From Terebella lapidaria (Eukaryota > Annelida > Polychaeta > Terebellida > Terebellidae), in contig OX424561.1 of the NCBI GenBank assembly GCA_949152475.1, positions 1,736,001 to 1,800,000 of the forward strand: a DNA stretch of 64,000 nt. The letters are read 5' to 3'. The notes under the pieces were generated by a model. The model saw only the letters and a program-made list of their open reading frames with translations. It was not told the origin of the DNA and did no database searches. Of this stretch, positions 58,301 through 64,000 are shown in pieces (the first letter of the stretch is position 1; the number at the start of each line of letters is the position of its first letter). The position numbers were made by a program, and so were the translations under genes.

Positions 58301-60113
58301 CATGGTTCTAGACACGGTCTCTTAGGTATATGTTAGCTAGGAATAGAACTCACACGAAATGCCCCAAGGCATCTTCAGGCCTTGACGTCTAGTTTACTAT
58401 AATTCTAAAATACTGAGAGGACAGCTTCTTGTGAAAGTGGCTCAAGAGACAAGTGCATGACAAGTATAAGAGTACATCTTTAAGGATTTACGTGCATAAC
58501 AAACTAAAACACACAGTGCAATATCTATATAATGTCCCTGAATATTGAGGTAGTTGAATCTCCCTCTGCTTCTGTCCAGCGACTGTGTCGAGAAGTAAGT
58601 CCGGGGTTTGTGACACGGGGACTGGTCGCCATGGATGCCAAGGAGGGGCTGGGGTCGTGTGTGGAGGTCACTCCGGAACACCCAGTGGCCCCGCGTGTCG
58701 ACATGAGTCTCGGAGACTTCTCGTGCTGGACGGCGACTATCGTCTCTGGACAGAGCTTCACCCTGGCCATCGAGAACGAGCAGGAGCGTCGGGCTGCCAT
58801 GCTTTTGTCCAAGTGAGTAGTGAGGTTGTTGCTAGGGGATCAGTTTGAGCAGCTGTGGGACTCATGTTAGACTTTCATTGTAGCTTCTGTGTCCTGCTTA
58901 AGTTTTAAGCACAGTTTACCCTTATTCCATATTTCTTTTCATGCATGCGATTTCTTCTGTTCCTTTTCTGTTCTGTGCTCTCATTATCTTTCTATAAAAA
59001 GAGACATTTGGTGTTAATCATGAGCATTCAAGTCGATATACACTCACAAGATTATGGTCTCGGGTTCGAATGGTTCTCTGATGACCCATTCTTCGACTAC
59101 AAAATGGCTAGTAATACATGCTATTGTTATGTGCACACACAGGCCAGAAGAGAAGCCACTGCTGGAGCTCATGAAGGTTGTTGTGGAGGATGGTGTGCCG
59201 ATCGTGTATGAGCAACAGAAAATCACACGACCGAAACAGGCCTCACAACCCGCCGAGAAAGTGGACGATGACACAGACACAGAGTCTCTCATCAGGTGAG
59301 GGATCTTATCCAGAAACTTGATACTGATTTTAGGGGTCTCATCACAATAAGAGGTATAGGTGCAGCTCCTGCAGGAATTGTGACAAACTTGCCCATAAGA
59401 ATGGTCTGGGATTTCAATTTTGTTCTGCCTTTAGTGGAGATAGTGATATCGACTCTGATACCGACTCTGATACCGACTCTGAGACAACAGACACAGCCCC
59501 GGTTAAACAGGATTCAACAGACACAGCCCCGGCTAAACAGGACTCAACAGACACAGCCCCGGCTAAACAGGACTCAACAGAGACAGCCCCAGCTAAACAG
59601 GACTCAACAGACACAGCCCCAGCTAAACAAGAATCAAAAGACGCATCCTCCGGTAAACAGGAATCAACAGACACAACCTCGGCTAAACAGGATTCAACAG
59701 AGACAGCCCCAGCTAAACAGGACTCAACAGACACAGCCCCAGCTAAACAAGACTCAACAGACACAGCCCCAGCTAAACAGGACTCAACAGACACAGCCCC
59801 AGCTAAACAAGAATCAAAAGACGCATCCTCCGGTAAACAGGAATCAACAGACACAACCTCGGCTAAACTGGAATCAACAAACTCAGCCCCAGCTAAAAAG
59901 GACTCAACAGACATGGCCCCAGCCAAACAGGAATCAACAGACACAGCCCCAGCTGAACAAGCCTCGGCCGTCACAGACCAGAAGGTAGAAATGATCACGG
60001 TGTGGGAGCTGGTTGCTCGACCTCTGAATGACCTCAGACTCGGTGCAGGAGACAGTTTTGTGGTGCGTGTCCAACCGGCTGAGTCCTACACACTTGATGA
60101 GTGCTTCACTAAG
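36536..60113 (+). CDS. Large host gene: ILEI-LRR-Roc/COR-like protein with acidic repeat tail (21 exons, 3' incomplete)
   Basis: Not a gene I can name. Exons that join in phase: 36536-37116, 37285-37346, 38130-38618, 38729-38782, 38948-39042, 39273-39470, 39764-39998, 40114-40295, 40409-40516, 40746-40888, 41244-41397, 41537-41770, 41853-42062, 42203-42313, 42530-42728, 42936-43105, 46996-47032, 47283-47392, 58580-58812, 59143-59295, 59435-60113. All introns have GT and AG ends, and the coding sum is 4,437 nt (1,479 codons) with no stop. The ATG has an in-frame stop 15 bases upstream. Domain order: disordered N-terminus, ILEI/PANDER-like, LRR, degenerate Roc, COR-like, acidic repeats. The architecture suggests an intracellular scaffold or signalling protein of the ROCO type, but function is unknown. 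Weakest splice: the acceptor at 39273. The exon after 60113 is outside the window. Confidence 0.85.
37435..38051. mobile_element. TA-flanked MITE, copy 2, in host intron 2
   Basis: Same family as 29488-30145 in reverse orientation: ends CCGTATTTATTCAATTAGTT and inverse, TA at 37433-37434 and 38052-38053. 617 bp, about 40 bp shorter than copy 1. It occupies most of the intron between exons 2 and 3. Confidence 0.92.
38130..38618 (+). CDS. Host gene exon 3: ILEI/PANDER-like domain
   Basis: Residues about 215-377. The translated exon has the pattern of the ILEI/FAM3 (PANDER-like) fold: VIQAWGYEDRYRTGYIKVG, then RGFHLATLFP, FDTWKSPAQAQALVEYL, then NGAYVLGATMDEVSKNLSKE, ALKDLGV, then TYRCSLAFIAQKGS. 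In this family the domain is usually secreted or found in glycosylation enzymes. Here there is no signal peptide and it is joined to intracellular-type domains. This exon is distinctly GC-rich compared with its neighbours. Confidence 0.75.
38729..39042 (+). CDS. Host gene exons 4-5: linker
   Basis: Exon 4 (38729-38782, 54 nt) and exon 5 (38948-39042, 95 nt) encode an acidic then basic linker (residues about 378-427) ending in FPVRCIK. Phases are 1 into exon 4 and 1 into exon 5. No domain recognised. Confidence 0.75.
39273..39998 (+). CDS. Host gene exons 6-7: leucine-rich repeats
   Basis: Residues about 428-571. The pattern is of cysteine-containing leucine-rich repeats: LFKLDLNGVDQLTDIFFRLL, then HASLVGCVHLSDQGLQWLAE, then VNLSGCRSLSEKSLLAIHTY and LTLDGCPLLSP. 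Such repeats usually bind proteins and precede Roc-COR in ROCO proteins. The acceptor of exon 6 (AAG|GAC at 39273) has a poor pyrimidine tract, so the exon may start elsewhere. Confidence 0.7.
40114..40888 (+). CDS. Host gene exons 8-10: Roc-like domain without P-loop
   Basis: Exons 40114-40295, 40409-40516 and 40746-40888, residues about 572-716. Strand KVVVIKEQAMPLSVIDALDSG sits where a Roc GTPase would have the GxxxxGK(S/T) P-loop, which is absent. Later, DYTVYMFLCQDKSSIPNLVT and PSAVFVVVGVADT align in order with the Roc strands that end in the THxD-like guanine motif; only part of that motif remains. If the assignment is right, this is a pseudo-GTPase. The assignment rests on motif order only. 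Confidence 0.6.
41244..43105 (+). CDS. Host gene exons 11-16: COR-like region
   Basis: Exons 41244-41397, 41537-41770, 41853-42062, 42203-42313, 42530-42728 and 42936-43105, residues about 716-1075. VVHEADIVSRL..RRLFYRKALQLMHKF then GHLLYAPGNHGNPGFVITDL, SWLSGIIHKL follows the usual COR pattern: a winged-helix-like part, a G-x-(L/I)-x-Y/F strand, then DxxWL. Then comes a hydrophobic block, TFCWSLLIPAGLPSDLR, LLLRATVVHPPSIVWDRGFV, resembling the second half of COR. The COR domain dimerises ROCO proteins. Confidence 0.65.
43141..45304 (+). mobile_element. Family F2 element with tandem array, copy b (host intron 16)
   Basis: Starts TTAAGGCATTTCGGCCC and ends CGAAATGCCTCCGAGGCATC then TTTAGGCCTTGACGTCTAGTTT. 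Inside are about eleven tandem units of roughly 147 bp (43430-45230) built on CGATATCTCGGAAACGGTGC, GTAGAGCGAAACGGACGTTA, CGGACTCGTCGCCCTAGACA and GGGGTATTATGGATGAACTT followed by TGACCTTGACC. Two more degenerate units precede them. Confidence 0.88.
45441..46972 (+). mobile_element. Family F1 hairpin-ended element, complete copy (host intron 16)
   Basis: 5' end: TTTTTAGGTTACCGGACC then TTTGGTCCGATAACC hairpin, (GTCC)n, ACATTTTTATCTTTAAAGTT. 3' end: TTGTCCGGTAACCT (inverse of the 5' start) then TTAGCCTTTGGGCTAA stem-loop. Interior has CATTTTCTCAAAAACTGTCT, TGATCAGTTTTGAG, and a TGACCTTGAAAGGTCA-like palindrome in two places. No coding capacity. Confidence 0.82.
46996..47392 (+). CDS. Host gene exons 17-18
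   Basis: Exon 17 is a 37-bp micro-exon (46996-47032, PLTSDNISSPID) isolated by a 3.9-kb intron upstream; exon 18 (47283-47392) encodes DGWCSVFTSHSFTQKSS..LWNCSSCGLDPDYLQKLW. Residues about 1076-1124. A CSSC pair is visible. The donor of exon 18 is TGG|GTCAGT, and the DIRS element begins only 26 bases downstream. Confidence 0.7.
47447..47650. repeat. DIRS left inverted terminal repeat
   Basis: Starts ACCTCTATAATAAACTCTTT and ends CCGCCATTAATTTGC; inverse of 53735-53942. It contains GTGACGTCAC, a perfect CRE/ATF-type palindrome, at about 47600-47609. Confidence 0.9.
47894..50250 (+). CDS. DIRS Gag-like protein (frame continues without stop to 53251)
   Basis: Structural nucleocapsid-like protein. 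From ATG 47894 the N-terminus has a Cys-rich finger (CIVCKHY, NACWQCRDTVYC, CELCADW; residues about 3-40), then long Pro/Ser-rich stretches with a polyproline run near residue 365. A conserved alpha-helical block follows (about residues 500-680: SVNDYYTSSELDDKP, AALAELQHTFRV, AILQCRDQVLDNP, ALLSCASLVTSIGKG). It ends in RG-rich nucleic-acid-binding repeats (about 725-780, GRGRARGRASG). The frame does not end here: it remains open through the RT region into the recombinase. The end coordinate given marks where the RT frame takes over by content. Confidence 0.8.
50085..52361 (+). CDS. DIRS reverse transcriptase / RNase H
   Basis: Copies the element's RNA into DNA. Frame 50085-52361 lies +1 relative to the Gag frame and has no ATG at its start (it opens with GTG; first ATG about 50520), so frameshifting is likely. 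RT motifs: GWRPVIDLSPLNKFL, VTIDLKDAYFHIPM, LPFGLSTAPWIFT and YLDD at about 50921-50932. RNase H follows: FTDASMDGWGAHW (about 51415), LLELEAVFLAL, ATDNSTVVAYINKQGG and HIPGHMNVWADRLSR, giving the D-E-D-D set. A conserved DIRS extension follows (VDLFATRWNHKLP, MYAYAYLP). All catalytic residues are present. The last part overlaps the recombinase coding region. Confidence 0.92.
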   Translation: MAVGELEAGPQGCPFAGPLPAAPEETVVVAEAEDAERLPSPQGKRNRVRIASDSGPDPLLECRGELHGQLVSVDIPSSDEPVGARLTLFWKEWERLGACPWVVSTLRRGFGLKFEKLPPLSPVPRGFTLPNDPERRRVLHEEITAMIEKQAIEPAPRDTPGFYSVLFVVPKASGGWRPVIDLSPLNKFLIVPTFSMETPEQVRSVMPRDSWVVTIDLKDAYFHIPMKPAVRKYLRFLYLGRVWQFRALPFGLSTAPWIFTMVAREVQILAHKQGIFIHQYLDDWLIRHHCRETLIVQAQFVVNLCSRMGFKINQKKSDLSPRRDFVFLGYRYQTTSETVLPTLDRQSKLSVLSEGFLRRIPQTARRWQSLLGMLASTEKLVPLSRLHMRPIQRHLHSQWSQVTGDRSQLVQVSPEVVSHLQWWLDPVNLLRGSSFRRPPPSRHVFTDASMDGWGAHWDDSEVSGTWSSSQQEWHINLLELEAVFLALRHWETHFLNQAVLVATDNSTVVAYINKQGGTKSQSLCQAAIDLLLWCHDRGISLFARHIPGHMNVWADRLSRRGQVQAMEWSLSPRVFQSLCGLWGTPMVDLFATRWNHKLPSFVSPIPDPTAMSVDAMSTSWEGMYAYAYLPAVLLDKVIAKFRTHQCRLLLIAPCLPQRSWFPDLLELIVDFPRQLPDRWDLLKQPRSSMFHQAPASLKLHAWILSSDVSERRDFQGRCPQGSPDQIENLLWQSTNRSGLPSVLGVVAGRLVLSESMLP
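52186..53251 (+). CDS. DIRS tyrosine recombinase
   Basis: Integrates the circular DNA intermediate. It is encoded in the same frame as Gag (codons about 1432-1785 of the continuous frame). N-terminal SAM-like part: YQSKWTSFCAWCRRR, FNEGRAPSTIAGYRTAIA. The catalytic domain carries the first Arg in ALASGKRRSELHAL (about 52660), HDVR at about 53060 (H-x-x-R) and W-K-S-H...SFYLRE with the tyrosine nucleophile at about 53168. All catalytic residues are present. There is no separate ATG-led ORF boundary; expression may rely on internal initiation, splicing or the long polyprotein. Confidence 0.9.
53591..53690. repeat. DIRS internal complementary region
   Basis: 53591-53634 is the reverse complement of the left end (47419-47462). 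53635-53690 is the reverse complement of the right end (about 53927-53982). The junction TAG|GAAG at 53634/53635 defines both element termini. In DIRS-1 this region is thought to guide circle formation. Confidence 0.92.
53735..53942. repeat. DIRS right inverted terminal repeat
   Basis: Inverse of 47447-47650. One visible difference (AGAAGAGGAG versus AGAAGAAGAG on the same strand). It is followed by the unique right-end extension to 53982. Confidence 0.9.
54072..58394 (+). mobile_element. Family F2 element with tandem array, copy c, interrupted by F1 (host intron 18)
   Basis: Starts TTAGGGCATTTCGGCCCGAA, is interrupted at about 54124-56062 by an F1 element inserted in its poly-T, resumes TTTCACTTTCCGCCATTTGG and ends ACGAAATGCCCCAAGGCATC then TTCAGGCCTTGACGTCTAGTTT. 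The array (about 56400-58220) has around thirteen units of 147-150 bp with CGTCGTAGAGCGAAACGGAG, CTGGCACTAGACAAACTAGT and GGGTCGAGACGACCCCTGGT. This subtype differs from copies a and b. Because the unit is close to a multiple of three, long meaningless open frames run through it. Confidence 0.85.
54124..56062 (+). mobile_element. Family F1 element with its own tandem array, nested in F2
   Basis: 5' end TTTTTTAGGTTACCGGACCT, (GTCC/GTCGTCC)n tract, ACATTTTTATCTTTAAAGTT; 3' end ATTGTCCGGTAACCT then TTAGCCCTTGGGCTAA. The interior (about 54590-55990) is a tandem array of units near 134 bp (two longer at the start) with CATATAGGAAATGATATATG, GTGACCTTGAATTTGACCT and TTTCAAGGTCA. Inserted into an oligo-T stretch of the F2 element. 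Confidence 0.85.
58580..59295 (+). CDS. Host gene exons 19-20
   Basis: Exon 19 (58580-58812) and exon 20 (59143-59295) join as AA|G in phase 2 (LLSK then PEEKPLLELMKV). Residues about 1125-1252. Content: RLCREVSPGFVTRGLVAMDA, SLGDFSCWTATIVSGQSFTL, then an acidic end DDDTDTES. No family recognised. Exon 18 to 19 is a phase-0 junction across an 11.2-kb intron that holds the DIRS and two hairpin-ended elements. Confidence 0.75.
59435..60113 (+). CDS. Host gene exon 21: acidic repeat tail and C-terminal block
   Basis: Residues about 1253-1479. It starts with an acidic stretch (SGDSDIDSDTDSDTDSE), followed by about sixteen 10-residue repeats on the theme QDSTDTAPAK, then VEMITVWELVARPLNDLRLG, FVVRVQPAESYTLDECFTK, which looks like the start of a folded domain. 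Ser/Thr-Asp pairs are possible acidic-kinase (CK2-type) sites. The donor AAG|GTGAGT at 60113 shows that at least one more exon lies beyond the window. Confidence 0.78.
59483..59962 (+). repeat. Coding minisatellite, 30-bp unit
   Basis: About sixteen units of a 30-bp repeat (ACAGACACAGCCCCAGCTAA ACAGGACTCA). A higher-order unit of 180 bp (with the variant AAAGACGCATCCTCCGG) occurs twice, at about 59620 and 59800. In frame with the host gene. Confidence 0.92.
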
Positions 60114-60146
60114 GTGAGTGACAAGTTCCTGCTATTCCATCGCTTT

Positions 60147-61802
60147 TTAGGTTACCGGACCTTTGGTCCGCTAACCTATTGGCATGGCGTTGCGTCCGGC
60201 GCCCGGCGTCGGCGTCGTCCACATTTTAGGTTACCGGACCTTTGGTCCGATAACCTATTGCCATGGCGTTGCGTCCGGCGTCCGTCCGTCCGTCCGTTCA
60301 CATTTTTAGGTTACCGGACCTATGGTCCGATAACCTATTGCCGTCGCGTTGCGTCCGTCGTCCGGCGTCCGTTGTCCGTCCACATTTTTATCTTTAAAGT
60401 TTACAGGCGGATTTTCCTGAAATTTTGCACAAAGTTGCCTAAAAATATTTCAAGAGGGGGTTATTTTTTAGTTTTTTGATTTTCGCATTTTTCTCAAAAT
60501 GGCGGCCATTTTTGACGGAAAATGGCCAATTTTGGACTTTGGCGGCCATTTTCTCAAAAACTGTCTAATCAGTTTTGAGATTTTTGTTTCAAAAGATTCC
60601 CCTTATGTACCTTTATGATGTGTATAAGTTTTGTTGCCCTTGAATCGCCGGTCTCTGTGTGGCGGCCATTTTGAATTTTTGATGGGTCGGCGAAAAAAAA
60701 AAATTTTGTCCCAAATCGCATTACTATCCATTTTGGGTCATTTCTAGACAAAAAAAATTTTTTCACCCTTTGAAAAAAATTTTGGACTTAGAAAATTTTT
60801 GGCACTTTTTTCCTTCATAATGAGAGCTGCCGGGACTGTACTCATAGAACGCTTGAAGATAGAGCTTAGATATTGGCACTTTCAAATGGAAAGTCATATA
60901 TGACGACTTGTGTGGTGACCTTGAATTTGACCTTGGATGACCTTGAAAGGTCAAAACAGCCATTTTTGGGTCGAGAAATGCTCGAATTTGCACCTGGCCT
61001 GTCTTTTCTCGAAAACTGTCTGATCAGTTTTGAGATTATTGTTTCAAAATATTCTCCTTATGTACCTTTATGATGTTTATAAGTTTTGTTGCCCTTGAAT
61101 CGCCGGTCTCCATGTGGCGGCAATTTTGAATTTTTGACGGGTTGACGAAAAAAATTTTGTTTGCCCCAAATCGCGTTACTATTCATTTTGGGTCATTTCT
61201 AGACAAAAAAAAAATTTTCACCCTTTGCAAAAAATTTTGGACTTAAAATTTTCGGCACTTTTTTCCTTCATAATGGGAGCTGCCAGGAGTTTTTGAGTGA
61301 AAAAATGCCCAAATTTGCCTCTACAGATGAAATGCATTTAGATAGAGCTTCAGTTTGCATTATGAACATATAGGAAGTCATATATGGAACAACTAATGAT
61401 GACCTTGATTTTGACCTTGGATGACCTTGAGTGCTAAATGTCTGACTTGGAATCTTGAAAGTGGCCTCTGAAGCATAAACTTTTGCACATACAGGTTAGG
61501 ATTGTGTATAAGCCTGTAAAAAAAGTCATGTATAAATGGCACATTTTTTGGTGACCTTGAACTTGACCTTAACTTTGAAGGGCGAATCTCAAAATCTGAA
61601 ATTGGCCTATACACACGAAATACTTGTTGATAAAACTTATATGTTTGTATTATAAACATACGAAGTCATATGCAGCATACCTGATGGTGACATTGAGATT
61701 CACAAAGATGAATTTGATTGGTAAATCTCAAAATCATATGTCACCTACAATGCTTGAAACCAAAATTGTCCGGTAACCTATCTTAGCCCTTGGGCTAATT
61801 TT
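60147..61802 (+). mobile_element. Nested F1 elements (three 5' ends in series, one 3' end)
   Basis: AGGTTACCGGACC starts appear at about 60151, 60228 and 60308, each followed by its own hairpin and (GTCC)-type tract. Each later one begins in the ACATTTTT stretch of the one before. A single 3' end (TTGTCCGGTAACCT, TTAGCCCTTGGGCTAA) is at about 61766-61800. After it, sequence of an outer copy resumes (TTATCTTTAAAGTTTATGATGG). Confidence 0.82.
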
Positions 61803-62457
61803 ATCTTTAAAGTTTATGATGGAATATTTCTGAAATTTTGCACAAAAATACCTAAAAATATTTCCAAGGAAGTTTTTTTTAGTTTTTTGATTTTCGCATT
61901 TTTAGGTTACCGGACCTATGGTCCGTAACCTATTGGCATGGCGATGCGTCCGGCGTCGTCGTCCGTCGTCGTCGTCGTCCGTCAACAATTTTATCTTTAA
62001 AGTTTACGATCGAATTTTTCTGAAATTTTGCACAAAAATGCCTAAAAATATTTCGAGAGGGAGGTATTTTTTTAGTTTTTTGATTTTCACATTTTTTTCA
62101 AAATGGCAGCCGTTTTCGTCGAAAAACGGTCAATTTTGGATTTTAGCGGCCATTTTCTCAAAATCTGTTCAGTAACTTTTTTTTTTATTGATGCATAACA
62201 CTCCTCATATGTACCCCTGTGACATGTATAAATTTCGTTGCGCTTGAATCGCTCGAAGTGGGCCATTTTGGGCCCAAACTCGGCCCAAATGGGACTTTCC
62301 CATGTTAAATTCTCCTATGCTTTATAATGGGACACATTAAAGCCTAATATCTCACTTAATATTGAGATTAGAGACTAGGAATCAATTGTGGACATATAGG
62401 AAATGATATATGCTGAATATTGTCGTGACCTTGAATTTGACCTCTGACCTTGGTTTC
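60713..62457 (+). repeat. 1,745-bp tandem duplication, unit 1
   Basis: Nearly identical to 62458-64000 at an offset of 1,745. Differences I can see are single bases, for example 60903 (A versus G), 61228 (C versus A) and 62145 (A versus G). The unit contains F1 interior, F1 3' end, outer-copy sequence and a new F1 5' end at about 61901. Confidence 0.93.
61803..62457 (+). mobile_element. Outer F1 remainder and further nested F1 5' end
   Basis: 61803-61900 continues an outer F1 copy. At about 61898-61905 another TTTTTAGGTTACCGGACCTA starts inside its GCATTTTT run, followed by a GTCGTCC-rich tract, ACAATTTTATCTTTAAAG and interior like that of the F1 element at 54.1 kb. Confidence 0.75.
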
Positions 62458-64000
62458 AAATCGCATTACTATCCATTTTGGGTCATTTCTAGACAAAAAA
62501 AAATTTTTCACCCTTTGAAAAAAATTTTGGACTTAGAAAATTTTTGGCACTTTTTTCCTTCATAATGAGAGCTGCCGGGACTGTACTCATAGAACGCTTG
62601 AAGATAGAGCTTAGATATTGGCACTTTCAAATGGAAAGTCATATATGGCGACTTGTGTGGTGACCTTGAATTTGACCTTGGATGACCTTGAAAGGTCAAA
62701 ACAGCCATTTTTGGGTCGAGAAATGCTCGAATTTGCACCTGGCCTGTCTTTTCTCGAAAACTGTCTGATCAGTTTTGAGATTATTGTTTCAAAATATTCT
62801 CCTTATGTACCTTTATGATGTTTATAAGTTTTGTTGCCCTTGAATCGCCGGTCTCCATGTGGCGGCAATTTTGAATTTTTGACGGGTTGACGAAAAAAAT
62901 TTTGTTTGCCCCAAATCGCGTTACTATTCATTTTGGGTCATTTCTAGACAAAAAAAAAATTTTCACCCTTTGAAAAAAATTTTGGACTTAAAATTTTCGG
63001 CACTTTTTTCCTTCATAATGGGAGCTGCCAGGAGTTTTTGAGTGAAAAAATGCCCAAATTTGCCTCTACAGATGAAATGCATTTAGATAGAGCTTCAGTT
63101 TGCATTATGAACATATAGGAAGTCATATATGGAACAACTAATGATGACCTTGATTTTGACCTTGGATGACCTTGAGTGCTAAATGTCTGACTTGGAATCT
63201 TGAAAGTGGCCTCTGAAGCATAAACTTTTGCACATACAGGTTAGGATTGTGTATAAGCCTGTAAAAAAAGTCATGTATAAATGGCACATTTTTTGGTGAC
63301 CTTGAACTTGACCTTAACTTTGAAGGGCGAATCTCAAAATCTGAAATTGGCCTATACACACGAAATACTTGTTGATAAAACTTATATGTTTGTATTATAA
63401 ACATACGAAGTCATATGCAGCATACCTGATGGTGACATTGAGATTCACAAAGATGAATTTGATTGGTAAATCTCAAAATCATATGTCACCTACAATGCTT
63501 GAAACCAAAATTGTCCGGTAACCTATCTTAGCCCTTGGGCTAATTTTATCTTTAAAGTTTATGATGGAATATTTCTGAAATTTTGCACAAAAATACCTAA
63601 AAATATTTCCAAGGAAGTTTTTTTTAGTTTTTTGATTTTCGCATTTTTAGGTTACCGGACCTATGGTCCGTAACCTATTGGCATGGCGATGCGTCCGGCG
63701 TCGTCGTCCGTCGTCGTCGTCGTCCGTCAACAATTTTATCTTTAAAGTTTACGATCGAATTTTTCTGAAATTTTGCACAAAAATGCCTAAAAATATTTCG
63801 AGAGGGAGGTATTTTTTTAGTTTTTTGATTTTCACATTTTTTTCAAAATGGCAGCCGTTTTCGTCGAAAAACGGTCAATTTTGGATTTTGGCGGCCATTT
63901 TCTCAAAATCTGTTCAGTAACTTTTTTTTTTATTGATGCATAACACTCCTCATATGTACCCCTGTGACATGTATAAATTTCGTTGCGCTTGAATCGCTCG
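62458..64000 (+). repeat. 1,745-bp tandem duplication, unit 2 (cut by window end)
   Basis: Copy of 60713-62255. It includes the F1 3' end (about 63511-63545) and the nested F1 5' end (about 63646). The junction with unit 1 is at CAAATCGCA (62457), a short stretch present at both boundaries. Confidence 0.93.

Noticed and set aside
59483..59962. CRISPR-like array of 30-bp repeats
   Set aside because: Repeats are contiguous with no spacers, lie in a spliced animal gene and translate in frame.
59414..59998. 194-codon minus-strand frame of SVESCLAGAV repeats and a 230-codon plus-strand frame of QTQPRLNR repeats
   Set aside because: Shadows of the 30-bp coding minisatellite. The host-gene frame is fixed by the phases of exons 20 and 21.

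Overview
The window is nuclear DNA of a multicellular animal. Genes are split by GT-AG introns, and the sequence between them is packed with eukaryotic transposable elements. No bacterial operons, rRNA genes or CRISPR arrays are present. The mix of elements (DIRS, several LINEs, MULE, hAT, CACTA-like and TA-flanked MITEs, tRNA-derived SINEs, and hairpin-ended repeats with (GTCC)n tracts) is typical of a marine invertebrate such as a mollusc, other lophotrochozoan, hemichordate or lancelet. I cannot name the species from sequence alone.

Layout. 0-36 kb is a transposon graveyard with no clear host gene. It holds a foldback element with 9-bp target duplications (0.44-1.38 kb), three copies of an unidentified dispersed repeat (2.5, 4.2 and 8.0 kb), a degraded LINE (8.6-11.3 kb), a SINE (12.9 kb), a CACTA-like non-autonomous element (14.3-17.4 kb), and a complete MULE with a PHD/FLYWCH transposase gene on the minus strand (17.9-20.4 kb). 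A 5'-truncated LINE (21.1-22.4 kb) and a nearly full-length LINE with a PHD-finger ORF1 (23.2-29.4 kb) follow. The second LINE is interrupted by a hAT MITE. Nested MITEs, hairpin repeats and tandem-array elements fill 29.5-36.1 kb.

36.5-60.1 kb holds one large plus-strand host gene. I can join 21 exons in consistent phase, giving 1,479 codons; the 3' end lies outside the window. The predicted protein has a disordered N-terminus, an ILEI/PANDER-like domain, leucine-rich repeats, a Roc-COR (ROCO)-like module whose P-loop is missing, and an acidic tail of 10-residue repeats encoded by a 30-bp minisatellite. Its introns carry a TA-flanked MITE (37.4 kb), hairpin-ended elements with tandem arrays (43-47 kb and 54-58 kb) and an intact-looking DIRS retrotransposon (47.4-54.0 kb).

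60.1-64 kb is part of the next intron. Hairpin-ended elements have inserted into one another there, and a 1,745-bp segment is tandemly duplicated almost without change.

Main points of interest: the pseudo-ROCO/ILEI host gene; the 5.36-kb open frame of the DIRS element that runs through the overlapping RT/RNase H frame; a dispersed hairpin whose two copies differ but keep pairing; an in-window empty site for a MITE; and repeats that carry many copies of the nuclear-receptor monomer site TCAAGGTCA.
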